Part shown: piece by piece, positions 8,442 to 17,078 of the stretch | Position numbering within the stretch: position 1 is the first letter of the stretch | Layout: every line of letters starts with the position of its first letter | Assembly: GCF_008973825.1 (NCBI RefSeq) | Contig: NZ_WCHR01000033.1 | Location: forward strand, 1 to 64,000 | Length of the DNA stretch: 64,000 bases | Source of the DNA: Gemmobacter serpentinus | GTDB lineage: Bacteria > Pseudomonadota > Alphaproteobacteria > Rhodobacterales > Rhodobacteraceae | Reading direction: 5' to 3' | Position numbers and translations under genes: made by a program | Notes under the pieces: generated by a model | The model's database searches: none | Seen by the model: the letters and a program-made list of their open reading frames with translations, nothing else | What the model was told of the DNA's origin: nothing

Positions 8442-8641
8442 GGGACAGGCCCCTTCTGACAGTTTGCCCATCGTTTAACGGCGCGAACCGGGCCGCGCAA
8501 GGCGCCGCTCGGGTTTGCCCGCCTTTGCCCCCAGCCTGGCCCAAGGGGTTTGGTCCCGGCCATGCCCCTTGGGCACCGCACCGGAAAAGGCCTGTTCACA
8601 CCCCCTTCCCGGCTTCTGTTTTCCAAGCTATATCCGCGCCC
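8442..8641. promoter_or_regulatory. divergent gatC/lepA promoter region
   Basis: A 200-bp spacer between two divergent housekeeping genes. It must contain both promoters. A TATAT near 8630 could be the lepA -10, but no convincing -35 pairs with it. Confidence 0.35.
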
Positions 8642-10441
8642 ATGACCCAGCTAGACCGCATCCGCAATTTCTCCATCGTGGCCCATATCGACCACGGTAA
8701 ATCCACCCTCGCCGACCGTCTGATCCAGATGACGGGCACGGTGGCTGCGCGCGATATGAAGGCGCAGATGCTGGACAGTATGGATATCGAGCGCGAGCGC
8801 GGCATCACCATCAAGGCCAACACGGTGCGGATCGAATATCCCGCCAAGGATGGCCAGACCTATATCCTGAACCTGATCGACACCCCCGGTCACGTCGACT
8901 TCGCCTATGAGGTCAGCCGGTCGATGCGCGCGGTCGAGGGATCCTTGCTGGTCGTCGACGCATCGCAAGGGGTCGAGGCGCAGACACTGGCCAATGTCTA
9001 TCAGGCGATTGACGCAGGTCACGAGATCGTGCCGGTGCTGAACAAGGTCGATCTGCCCGCGGCCGACCCCGATCGGGTCAAGGAAAACATTGAAGACGTG
9101 ATCGGCATCGACGCATCCGATGCGATTCCGATCTCGGCGAAAACCGGCCTCGGCATCCCCGATGTGCTGGAAGCCATCGTGACCCGCCTGCCCGCCCCCA
9201 AGGGCGACCGCGACGCGCCGCTGAAGGCCATGCTGGTCGACAGCTGGTATGATGCCTATCTGGGCGTGGTCGTCATGATCCGCGTCATCGACGGCGTCAT
9301 CAAGAAGGGCGACCGGGTCAAGATGATGCAGACCGGCGCGGTCTACGGTATCGACAAGCTGGCGGTGCTGAAGCCCCAGATGGTCGATATTGCCGAACTG
9401 GGCCCGGGCGAGATCGGCGTGCTGACGGCATCGATCAAGCAGGTGCGCGACACCCGCGTCGGCGACACCATCACGCATGAGCGCAAACCCTGCGCCGAGG
9501 CCCTGCCGGGCTTCAAACCCGCACAGCCGGTGGTGTTCTGCGGGTTGTTCCCGGTGGACGCCAATGATTTCGAGGCGCTGCGCGACGCGATCGAAAAGCT
9601 GGCGCTGAATGATGCGAGCTTCAGCTACGAGATGGAAACCTCGGCCGCACTTGGCTTTGGCTTCCGCATGGGCTTTCTTGGGCTTTTGCATCTCGAGGTC
9701 GTCCGCGACCGGCTGGAGCGCGAATATGATCTCGATCTGATCACCACCGCGCCTTCGGTGGTCTTCAAGCTGCATATGAAAGACGGCGAGGTGCGCGACC
9801 TGCACAACCCCGCCGACATGCCCGATCTGACCTATGTCGACCATATCGAAGAGCCGCGCATCAAGGCCACGATCATGGTGCCGGATGAATATCTGGGCGA
9901 TATCCTGAAACTGTGTCAGGACCGTCGCGGCATCCAGCAGAATCTGACTTATGCTGGCACCCGCGCCATGGTCGAATATGACCTGCCGCTGGCCGAAGTG
10001 GTGTTCGATTTCTACGACCGTCTGAAATCGGTGACCAAGGGCTATGCCTCGTTCGATTACCAGATCAGCGAATATCGCGAGGACAATCTCGTGAAGATGT
10101 CGATCATGGTGAATGAAGAACCCGTGGACGCGCTGGCCATGATGGTGCACCGCGACCGCGCCGAGGCGCGCGGCCGCGTCATGGTGGAAAAGCTGAAAGA
10201 GCTGATCCCCCGCCACATGTTCAAGATCCCGATCCAGGCCGCCATCGGGGGCCGCGTCATCGCGCGTGAGACGCTGTCGGCCATGCGCAAGGACGTGACC
10301 GCGAAATGCTATGGCGGCGACGCCACGCGGAAGAAGAAGCTGCTGGAGAAGCAGAAAGAGGGCAAGAAGAAGATGCGCCAGTTCGGGAAGGTCGAGATCC
10401 CGCAAAGCGCCTTCATCTCTGCGCTCAAGATGGACAACTGA
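8642..10441 (+). CDS. lepA: elongation factor 4 (LepA)
   Basis: Ribosome-associated translational GTPase (EF4) implicated in initiation and biogenesis of the small subunit and in back-translocation. The 599-residue protein has G1 AHIDHGKS (14-21), RGITIKANT (switch I), DTPGHVDF and NKVD, then domain II, two EF-G-like domains and the LepA-specific C-terminal domain ending [14 protein letters not shown]. The start at 8642 ([20 protein letters not shown]) is fixed by family length. The frame is open upstream but is not coding-like. The ribosome-binding site is weak. Confidence 0.97.
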   Translation: MTQLDRIRNFSIVAHIDHGKSTLADRLIQMTGTVAARDMKAQMLDSMDIERERGITIKANTVRIEYPAKDGQTYILNLIDTPGHVDFAYEVSRSMRAVEGSLLVVDASQGVEAQTLANVYQAIDAGHEIVPVLNKVDLPAADPDRVKENIEDVIGIDASDAIPISAKTGLGIPDVLEAIVTRLPAPKGDRDAPLKAMLVDSWYDAYLGVVVMIRVIDGVIKKGDRVKMMQTGAVYGIDKLAVLKPQMVDIAELGPGEIGVLTASIKQVRDTRVGDTITHERKPCAEALPGFKPAQPVVFCGLFPVDANDFEALRDAIEKLALNDASFSYEMETSAALGFGFRMGFLGLLHLEVVRDRLEREYDLDLITTAPSVVFKLHMKDGEVRDLHNPADMPDLTYVDHIEEPRIKATIMVPDEYLGDILKLCQDRRGIQQNLTYAGTRAMVEYDLPLAEVVFDFYDRLKSVTKGYASFDYQISEYREDNLVKMSIMVNEEPVDALAMMVHRDRAEARGRVMVEKLKELIPRHMFKIPIQAAIGGRVIARETLSAMRKDVTAKCYGGDATRKKKLLEKQKEGKKKMRQFGKVEIPQSAFISALKMDN

Positions 10442-10571
10442 CAGGGCTGCCCTTGATAGGGCTGCCCTCAGACGCCTCGCAAACAGGCGGCCCTACCCGG
10501 CCAGGAAGATCCATCGCCGGTCTGCCCCGCAGACGCGCCCAATCGGGTCGCCTGCGGGACGATCACGCCCC

Positions 10572-10715
10572 TTACATCTTCTGTTCGGCGCGTTGTGCTT
10601 CTTGGGTGATGGCGCTGCCGGCCTTCTGCATATCGCGACCCGCCCCCTGCACGGTTTCACAGGCGGTCAGGCCCAGCAGGGCGACAAGGGGGATCAGGGC
10701 GGAAATCATGCGCAT
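10572..10715 (-). CDS. entericidin-like small lipoprotein
   Basis: A 47-residue protein (MRMISALIPLVALLGLTACE...) with a lipobox Cys at 19, then ETVQGAGRDMQKAGSAITQ, the entericidin A/B (EcnAB) pattern of a tiny amphipathic lipoprotein. In enterics EcnA/EcnB form an antidote-toxin pair; in alphaproteobacteria single copies are common and their role is unclear. An AAAGG site precedes the ATG. It is too short for many gene callers. It stands alone downstream of and convergent with lepA. Confidence 0.82.
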   Translation of the reverse strand: MRMISALIPLVALLGLTACETVQGAGRDMQKAGSAITQEAQRAEQKM

Positions 10716-11041
10716 ATTGCGGCCTTTCGGTCAGAGGCACCCCGGCATTGCCAGGCCAGGGCGCTGGTAATTCAACAACTTGGCCCGGGCAAACGCCCCG
10801 ACCCGTCGGTCGGTTCCCCGCCCGCCTTGCGCAATCTGCGACAGCTTGCGCCGTATCGCAAGCCCGCCGGCACGCCGCAGACCATGCAAATACCGACAAA
10901 TCGCCCCGCATGTGACACCACCCGGCGCACATCCTGTATTTGCGATGGACCGGCCCTGCGCGGACGGCTAGCCTTTGCGGCAAAGCGCGGCAGATAACCA
11001 TCGCGCAGGCGCAACATGGGCGCAAATCGCAGGCAGGGCGA
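10716..11041. other. 326-bp spacer, no gene seen
   Basis: Lies between the small lipoprotein (minus) and the FkbM methyltransferase (plus), so it should contain two divergent promoters. Open frames here lack codon bias and homology. No clear repeat, hairpin terminator or promoter pair was found. Confidence 0.5.
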
Positions 11042-11887
11042 ATGAAGCTGAAAACCGCAGAGGTGACGGAACGGATCGCCGCCGAAGTCCGGGCGCTGCT
11101 TGCCGACGGATCGGATGCGCAGACGCTGATGCAGGCGCTGCGCCGTCTTGCAAAATGGCGGGCCTTTCTGCTTGAGGGGCAGATCGAAAAGCGCGGCCCC
11201 GGCCGCATTCCTGCCGGTCCCTTCAAGGGCATGGCCTATCCGGTCCGGGCCTCGGAAGGGGCGCGCCTGCCGCGGATGCTGGGCTGCTATGAGGCAAGCC
11301 TTGCCCCCGTGATCGAGGAGATCATCGCCCGCGCCTATCCGCTTGTCTGCGATATCGGCGCGGCAGAGGGCTATTATGCCGTGGGTCTTGCGCGGCGGAT
11401 GCCCGGCAGCCGGGTGATGGCGCGCGATGGCGACGCCCGCGCACAGCGGCTTTGCGCCCGGCTTGGCGCGGCAAATGACGTGGCCGACCGGATCGAGATC
11501 GGCCCGCCGATGGGCCATGCCGATCTGGACACCTTGCCCGCCGGGCAGACGGTGCTCATCTGTGATATCGAAGGGGCAGAAGTTGATCTGCTGGACCATG
11601 ACCGCGCCCCCGGCCTGCGCCATGTCGACATTCTGGTCGAGGTGCATGAGGCGATCCATCCCGGCGCGGTGGATCTGCTGACCCACCGCTTTGCCGACAG
11701 CCATGACATCCGCCGTATCGACCGCAAACTGGATGACAGCGCGCTCACCGGCTGGATGGAGCAACTGAGCGATCTCGATCGCCTGCTTTTGCTGTGGGAA
11801 TGGCGCGCAACCCCGACGCCATGGCTCTGGATGACCCGGCGCACCGCCCATCCCCCCCAGCCTTTCCTGCCGCAAGAGGCCCCTTGA
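11042..11887 (+). CDS. FkbM-family SAM methyltransferase
   Basis: A 281-residue protein. Motif I is CDIGAAEGYYAVGLA (about 101-115), and LICDIEGAEVDLLD (about 177-190) is the acidic motif typical of FkbM-type O-methyltransferases, which often methylate sugars. The N-terminal 60 residues are helical (ALRRLAKWRAFLLEG). The start at 11042 follows GGCAGGG; an earlier in-frame start is possible. The stop shares one base with the ATG of the glycosyltransferase (TGATG), so the pair is translationally coupled and probably acts on the same surface glycan. The substrate is unknown. Confidence 0.8.
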   Translation: MKLKTAEVTERIAAEVRALLADGSDAQTLMQALRRLAKWRAFLLEGQIEKRGPGRIPAGPFKGMAYPVRASEGARLPRMLGCYEASLAPVIEEIIARAYPLVCDIGAAEGYYAVGLARRMPGSRVMARDGDARAQRLCARLGAANDVADRIEIGPPMGHADLDTLPAGQTVLICDIEGAEVDLLDHDRAPGLRHVDILVEVHEAIHPGAVDLLTHRFADSHDIRRIDRKLDDSALTGWMEQLSDLDRLLLLWEWRATPTPWLWMTRRTAHPPQPFLPQEAP

Positions 11888-13572
11888 TGACGCGCCTGCC
11901 CGCCAATCCCGCCGCCGATCCAGCCCGCAATGCCGCAATCTATTTTGCAGCCGACGGATATGACCCCAAGGCCAAGGGCATCAATGGTCGCCGCGTGGCG
12001 GGGGAAAGCTTTCTGCGCGGCTATCTGCGCCATGCCGACGCGGCCGAGATCGTCTCGCTGACCCCGCGCAGCAGCGACGAGGCGCTGTTTTCCCAGATGG
12101 CCATCGCAGAGCGCCCGGCCCTGCCCCATCGCGCCGTGGCCCTGCGCAACCTGCACCAGATGGCACCGCTGGGCACCTTGTTCTACCCCAGCCCGAACTT
12201 CGCCGCCGAGACCTGGCGCCGTGCGCCCTTTGGCCATCAAGCCTGGTCGATCTGCGGCATCACCCATACCACCTCGACCAAGGGGGTGATGCAGGGGTTT
12301 TATGATCTGCGCATGGCGCAACAGATGGAATGGGATGCGGTGATCTGCACCTCGCGTGCGGTGCTGGCCTCGGTGCTGCATCAGTTCGAACTGATCGATC
12401 TGCAGATCCGCCAACGGTTTGGCGGCACGCCACCGGCGCGCCCGCAATTGCCGGTGATCCCGCTGGGGGTCGATACCGCAGCCTTCGGCCCGGATGCGGC
12501 GGCAGGGGCCGCGCTGCGCAAGCGTCTTGGCGTCGCCAAGACAGATGTGATCTTTGCCACCATTGCCCGGCTGACACCCTATGAGAAATTTGACCCGCTG
12601 CCGGTCTATCTGGCCCTGCAGGCGGCGCAGGCCCAGATGCCCAAAGGCACCAGACTGCACCTGGCGCTGTGCGGCATCTACCGCGATGACCTGTCGCGCA
12701 AGGTGTTCGAGGACGGCGCGCGCCGCCTGATGCCCGATGTGGGCTTTCATGTGCTCGATGGCGCCGATGCCCGCGAACGCCACGCCCTGCTGTCGGGTGC
12801 TGACGCCTTTGCCTTTGTCATCGACAATATTCAGGAAACCTTCGGTCTTGCCCCGATCGAGGCGATGGCCGCCGGGTTGCCGGTGCTGTGCTCCGACTGG
12901 GACGGGATGCGCGATACCGTGACGCCCGAAACCGGCATCCGTGTGCCGACCCGGAGCCTGACCGCCGCCCATGCCGAGCATGAGGGCTATCGCCATCTGA
13001 CCGGCACCGACAATTATGTGCAATATTGCGCGCAGGCGTCGGCCATGACCGAGGTGGAGATGCCCGCGCTGATCGCGGCAATCGTGACTCTGGCCAAGCA
13101 GCCCGACCTGCGCCGCCGCATGGGAGAGGCCGGGCGCAAGCGCGCGCAGGAGATGTATGATTGGGCGCGCATCGTGCCGCAGATGCAGGATCTGTGGCAG
13201 GAACTGGGTTTGCGCCGCCGCGCGGCCCTGACCCGACAGGCGATCCCGCGCGCGGCCCTGCCCGTCGGCCCGTCGCCTTTCGCACTGTTTGCCGCCTGGC
13301 CCAGCCGTCAGGGCGGGCTGGAGCGCGAGCGTTTCATCGCGACCGACCTGCCACATGCGCCGCAGGATCTGCTGGCGCTGCGCAATTACATGGCGCAGGG
13401 TCGCCAGACCGAACGGACCGATCTGTTTGTCGCGGTGCATCATGCCATCCGCATCGCAGGTGCGGCGGGCGAAACCCGGGACGGATTGGCGACCAGTCAG
13501 CGCGCGACGCCGGTCATGGTCGACCGCGTGCTGATCTGGTTGCTGAAATACGGGCTGATCCGGCGGATCTAA
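11887..13572 (+). CDS. GT4-family glycosyltransferase
   Basis: A 561-residue protein. The C-terminal Rossmann half contains VIFATIARLTPYEKFD and the retaining GT4 signature ETFGLAPIEAMAAGLPVLCSDWDGMRD (about 317-343, with the catalytic EX7E glutamates). The N-terminal half has the acceptor-binding fold. About 100 residues after the GT core (from about 460) extend the protein beyond usual GT4 length and may be a partner or membrane-binding tail. No membrane segment is seen. It is coupled to the FkbM methyltransferase gene by a 1-bp overlap, which points to a methylated surface polysaccharide or lipid-linked glycan. Confidence 0.85.
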   Translation: MTRLPANPAADPARNAAIYFAADGYDPKAKGINGRRVAGESFLRGYLRHADAAEIVSLTPRSSDEALFSQMAIAERPALPHRAVALRNLHQMAPLGTLFYPSPNFAAETWRRAPFGHQAWSICGITHTTSTKGVMQGFYDLRMAQQMEWDAVICTSRAVLASVLHQFELIDLQIRQRFGGTPPARPQLPVIPLGVDTAAFGPDAAAGAALRKRLGVAKTDVIFATIARLTPYEKFDPLPVYLALQAAQAQMPKGTRLHLALCGIYRDDLSRKVFEDGARRLMPDVGFHVLDGADARERHALLSGADAFAFVIDNIQETFGLAPIEAMAAGLPVLCSDWDGMRDTVTPETGIRVPTRSLTAAHAEHEGYRHLTGTDNYVQYCAQASAMTEVEMPALIAAIVTLAKQPDLRRRMGEAGRKRAQEMYDWARIVPQMQDLWQELGLRRRAALTRQAIPRAALPVGPSPFALFAAWPSRQGGLERERFIATDLPHAPQDLLALRNYMAQGRQTERTDLFVAVHHAIRIAGAAGETRDGLATSQRATPVMVDRVLIWLLKYGLIRRI

Positions 13573-13744
13573 GCCGCCATCGCCGCAGCAAAGGTCTTTT
13601 GGGCATCACACCGTTAAGAGCCAAGCCGTCGGCCTCAGGGCTGTGCCCCACAACTTCTGGCCACCGGCATTGTTCTTGACCCAGGCCGTAAGGCCGCAGA
13701 TTCGGCCCCCGCCATCTGTGACCGATGCCAGGGGCGGGCACCGC

Positions 13745-14374
13745 TCAGTCGCGGAAGTAGCGGCTTTCGCGGATCTGGTCCCAGGCCCAGACCACCTCTT
13801 GCAACCGTGCCTCATCATCACGGTTGCCGCCATTCATGTCCGGATGCAGGTCCTTTACCAAGCTCTTGTATTGCTTGCGGATCTCGGCCCGGGTCCAGGT
13901 ATCGCGCGCGTCCAGGATCTCCAGCGCCTTGCGCTCGGTCGAGGGCAGCTTGCGCGTCACGGTCGTCGCCACCCTGCCCGGATTCTGCGTGGCCTTCTCC
14001 CCCAGAATGCCCATCGGGTCATCGACCCCCAGCCGTGCCCAGGCGCGCCCGTCATCCTTCTGGCTGAACGGCTTGGTCTCGCGTTCCCAGACGCGGGATT
14101 TGTCCAGAAACTTCTGGAACTCGTCATCCGAGGTGCCGTTGAAGAAGTTCCATTTCAGATTGTATTCGCGGACATGGTCCTTGCAGAACCAGAAGAACTC
14201 GTCCAGCAGATCCGGCGATTTCGGCGCGCGATATAGCCCCGCCGCCTCGCAGCCGGGAAAGTCGCATTGCTTCTGCGATGTCTCGAAAGCCCCCGACATA
14301 CCCCGGCGGCCGGTCTTCTTCTTTTTCTTGTCGGAAGTGACGCGGATATCGAATTCAAACGGGGGTTTCTGCAT
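13745..14374 (-). CDS. J-domain (DnaJ-like) co-chaperone with C-terminal J domain
   Basis: A 209-residue protein whose J domain lies at the C-terminus (about 150-209), with IRKQYKSLVKDLHPDMNGGN including the HPD tripeptide that stimulates DnaK ATPase. The N-terminal part has a CDFPGCEAAGLYRAP stretch and FWFCKDHV, whose cysteines could form a small metal site. It has no Gly/Phe region or zinc fingers of classic DnaJ, so it is a specialised class III co-chaperone of unknown client. A GGAAAGG site precedes the ATG. It is divergent from bolA. Confidence 0.88.
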   Translation of the reverse strand: MQKPPFEFDIRVTSDKKKKKTGRRGMSGAFETSQKQCDFPGCEAAGLYRAPKSPDLLDEFFWFCKDHVREYNLKWNFFNGTSDDEFQKFLDKSRVWERETKPFSQKDDGRAWARLGVDDPMGILGEKATQNPGRVATTVTRKLPSTERKALEILDARDTWTRAEIRKQYKSLVKDLHPDMNGGNRDDEARLQEVVWAWDQIRESRYFRD

Positions 14375-14445
14375 GATGGGCCTTTCCGACTCGGGGCGCC
14401 AATACTAGGTGATTGGGCGGCAACGGGAAGGGGGCAGCACGAAAA

Positions 14446-14709
14446 ATGACTGTGAAAATGAGCATCAAGGACGAGATTTCTGCCCGACTGACCGAGGCAT
14501 TTACCCCGGATGTGCTGGAAATTCAGGATGATAGCGAAAAGCATCGCGGCCATGGCGGCTGGCGCGAAGGCGGTGAGACGCATTTCAATGTAACGATCCG
14601 CGCCGGCGTCTTCGCACCGATGAACCGGGTGGCACGTCACCGCGCCGTGCATCAGGCGCTTGGCGATCTGACGGTGCGCATCCACGCCCTGTCCCTCGAT
14701 ATCGGCTGA
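14446..14709 (+). CDS. bolA: BolA family protein
   Basis: An 87-residue BolA/IbaG-type protein with the conserved core HFNVTIRAGVFAPMNRVARHRAVHQAL (about 45-71), including the RHRAV helix. BolA proteins partner with monothiol glutaredoxins in Fe-S and iron handling and in stress morphogenesis. I chose the ATG at 14446. An ATG at 14458 is possible, and GGGAAGGGGG lies about 12 nt upstream of the first one. Divergent from the J-domain protein gene, a neighbourhood I recall from other Rhodobacterales. Confidence 0.9.
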   Translation: MTVKMSIKDEISARLTEAFTPDVLEIQDDSEKHRGHGGWREGGETHFNVTIRAGVFAPMNRVARHRAVHQALGDLTVRIHALSLDIG

Positions 14710-14713
14710 AGGC

Positions 14714-14740
14714 CAAAAGGGGGCCGGATCGACCGGCCCC
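14714..14740 (-). terminator. terminator downstream of glcB
   Basis: Stem GGGGCCGG / CCGGCCCC (14720-14727 with 14733-14740), loop ATCGA. On the minus strand it is followed by CCTTTTGG. It may also stop bolA transcripts from the other side, though the plus-strand U-tract is weak. Confidence 0.65.
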
Positions 14741-14756
14741 GCTTGGCGCTTACGCC

Positions 14757-14797
14757 CCCGCCTTCACCTCCCGGCCTTCACCTCCCGGCCTTCACCT
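14757..14797. repeat. 14-bp tandem repeat spanning the glcB stop codon
   Basis: The unit CGGCCTTCACCTCC occurs in two adjacent copies plus a degenerate first copy. The glcB stop codon lies inside the array, so the last residues (EVKAGR) are encoded by the repeat. Copy-number change would shift or extend the C-terminus. Confidence 0.85.
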
Positions 14798-16952
14798 CAA
14801 GTCGGCGGGAATGCAGCACCGGCTCGGTATAGCCCGAGGGCTGTGCCCGGCCTTCAAAGACCAGATCACAGGCCGCTTTGAAAGCCACACCATCAAAGCC
14901 CGGTGCCATGGGGCGATAGGCGGCATCGCCCGCGTTCTGGCGATCCACCACAGCGGCCATTTTCTGCATCGCGGCCATCACCTGATCCCGGCTGACCACC
15001 CCATGATGCAGCCAGTTCGCCAAGGCCTGGCTGGAGATGCGGCAGGTCGCGCGATCTTCCATCAGGCCGACATCATGGATATCGGGCACCTTGGAACAGC
15101 CCACCCCCTGATCGACCCAGCGGACCACATAGCCCAGAATGCCTTGGGCATTGTTCTCGATCTCGGACTGGATGTCCTCGGCAGACCAGTTCTGGCCCTG
15201 CGCCACCGGAATGGTCAGCAGATCGCGCAGGCTGCCGCGCGGCGCGCCGGATTTGGCGTTCTGCGCCGCGATCTCGTCCTGACGCGCCAGCACGTCGATC
15301 TTGTGGTAATGCGTGGCATGAAGCGTGGCCGCGGTGGGCGACGGCACCCAGGCACAGGTCGCCCCGGCCTTGGGATGCGCCACCTTCTGTTCCAGCATGG
15401 CCTGCATCAGATCGGGCGCGGCCCACATGCCCTTGCCGATCTGCGCCCGGCCCTTCAGGCCGCAGGCCAGACCGATATCGACATTGCGATCCTCATAGCT
15501 CTTGATCCAGGCGGCGTTCTTCATATCGCCCTTGCGGATCATCGGCCCAGCTTCCATCGAGGTGTGGATCTCGTCACCGGTGCGATCCAGGAAGCCGGTA
15601 TTGATGAAAGCAACCCGCGCCTTGGCGGCCCGGATACATTCCTTCAGATTGGCGCTGGTGCGGCGTTCCTCATCCATGATGCCCAGCTTGACGGTATTCG
15701 CGGGCAGACCCAGCACCGCCTCGACCTTGTCAAAGATGGCGGCGGCAAGGGCGACCTCTTCAGGGCCATGCATCTTGGGCTTCACCACATAGACCGATCC
15801 CGCCACCGAATTGCGGTTGCCTTCTGTCTTTTGCAGGTCATGCAGCGCGCAAAGCGTGGTGACAAACGCATCCAGAATGCCTTCGCCGATCTCACGCCCC
15901 TCGGCATCCAGAACGGCCGGGTTGGTCATCAGATGGCCCACATTGCGCACCAGCATGAGCGAGCGCGCCTTGAGGCTGATCGTGCCGCCCTTGACAGCGG
16001 TGAAGCTCAGGTCCGGGGCAAGGCGGCGGGTAAAGCTGCGACCGCCCTTCACCACCTCTTCGCTCAGGTCGCCCTTCATCAAGCCCAGCCAGTTGCCATA
16101 GGCCAGGACCTTGTCCTCGGCATCCACAGCCGCCACGCTGTCTTCGCAATCCATGATCGCCGACAGCGCCGATTCCAGCAGAATGTCCGAGATCTGCGCC
16201 TTGTCCGTGCCCCCGATGGGCGAGTTGGCGTCGATGCGGATCACGATATGCAGACCGTTATCCAGCAGCACGAAGGCGGTCGGCGCATCGGCCTCACCCT
16301 CAAAGCCGATGAACTTGTCGGGCTGCGCCAGCGCCGAGGTGCCCGCATCCAGTTGCACCATCAGCTGGCCATTCACCATGCGCAGTCGCCGCGCATCGCG
16401 CCAGGACGACCCAACCAGCGGCACCGCGCTGTCGAGGAAGCCGCGCGCCCAGTCGATCACCCGCTTGCCCCGCGCCGGATCGTATTCCTTGCCGGCGGGC
16501 AGGTCGCCAAGCGCATCCGTGCCGTAAAGCGCGTCATAAAGGCTGCCCCAACGCGCATTGGCCGCATTGAGCGCATAGCGCGCATTCATCACCGGCACCA
16601 CCAGTTGCGGGCCGGGGATCAGCGCGATCTCAGGATCTACATTCGCGGTTTCAATGGTGAAATCATCGCCTTCCGGCACGATGTAACCAATCTCGCGCAG
16701 GAAGGATTCATAATCTTCCGCCACGATCTCTGTGCCCTTGCGGGCCAGGTGCCAGGCATCGATCGCGGCCTGCAGCGCCGCGCGCTTTTCCAATGCCGCC
16801 CGGTTTCGCGGACCAAATTCCGCCACCCCTTCGGACAGGCCCTGCCAGAACGCATCTGCCGCTATACCGGTGCCCGGCAGCGCCCGACCTTCGACGAAAT
16901 CGACAAGCCGTGCATCGACTTGCAGCCCGTGTTTGACGATCCGTTCGGCCAT
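14778..16952 (-). CDS. glcB: malate synthase G
   Basis: Condenses glyoxylate with acetyl-CoA to malate, the second step of the glyoxylate bypass and the exit from glycolate metabolism, in the cytoplasm. The 724-residue protein has the normal length of the G isoform. Typical segments include [55 protein letters not shown] and [21 protein letters not shown]. The start at 16952 follows AAGGAGA; the open frame upstream is not coding-like. No isocitrate lyase gene is in the window. A TTTGCAAA palindrome upstream suggests control by a RamB/ScfR-type regulator. Confidence 0.97.
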   Translation of the reverse strand: MAERIVKHGLQVDARLVDFVEGRALPGTGIAADAFWQGLSEGVAEFGPRNRAALEKRAALQAAIDAWHLARKGTEIVAEDYESFLREIGYIVPEGDDFTIETANVDPEIALIPGPQLVVPVMNARYALNAANARWGSLYDALYGTDALGDLPAGKEYDPARGKRVIDWARGFLDSAVPLVGSSWRDARRLRMVNGQLMVQLDAGTSALAQPDKFIGFEGEADAPTAFVLLDNGLHIVIRIDANSPIGGTDKAQISDILLESALSAIMDCEDSVAAVDAEDKVLAYGNWLGLMKGDLSEEVVKGGRSFTRRLAPDLSFTAVKGGTISLKARSLMLVRNVGHLMTNPAVLDAEGREIGEGILDAFVTTLCALHDLQKTEGNRNSVAGSVYVVKPKMHGPEEVALAAAIFDKVEAVLGLPANTVKLGIMDEERRTSANLKECIRAAKARVAFINTGFLDRTGDEIHTSMEAGPMIRKGDMKNAAWIKSYEDRNVDIGLACGLKGRAQIGKGMWAAPDLMQAMLEQKVAHPKAGATCAWVPSPTAATLHATHYHKIDVLARQDEIAAQNAKSGAPRGSLRDLLTIPVAQGQNWSAEDIQSEIENNAQGILGYVVRWVDQGVGCSKVPDIHDVGLMEDRATCRISSQALANWLHHGVVSRDQVMAAMQKMAAVVDRQNAGDAAYRPMAPGFDGVAFKAACDLVFEGRAQPSGYTEPVLHSRRLEVKAGR

Positions 16953-17029
16953 GGCAGTCTCCTTGGATATGCAATCGCGGGCGAGGATGCGGGAAAGACG
17001 CGCCCGGCGCAACAAATCAGGACCCGTTA

Positions 17030-17037
17030 TTTGCAAA
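17030..17037. promoter_or_regulatory. TTTGCAAA palindrome upstream of glcB
   Basis: A perfect TTTGCAAA lies 78 bp before the glcB start. RamB/PccR (ScfR family) regulators of acetate, glyoxylate and propionyl-CoA metabolism are known to bind TTTGCAAA-type sites. A second half-site 4 bp away, as in PccR targets, is not seen, so this is a candidate only. Confidence 0.4.
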
Positions 17038-17078
17038 ATCGGCAAGATAACACTTGCTGGCCATCCTTGAGAATGGAC

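Noticed and set aside
8651-10405. 584-codon open frame antisense to lepA
   Set aside because: A shadow of the strongly biased lepA codons in GC-rich DNA; His/Asp-rich low-complexity product with no homology.
11374-13443. 689-codon open frame antisense to the glycosyltransferase
   Set aside because: No domain, and the sense-strand gene explains the codon bias.
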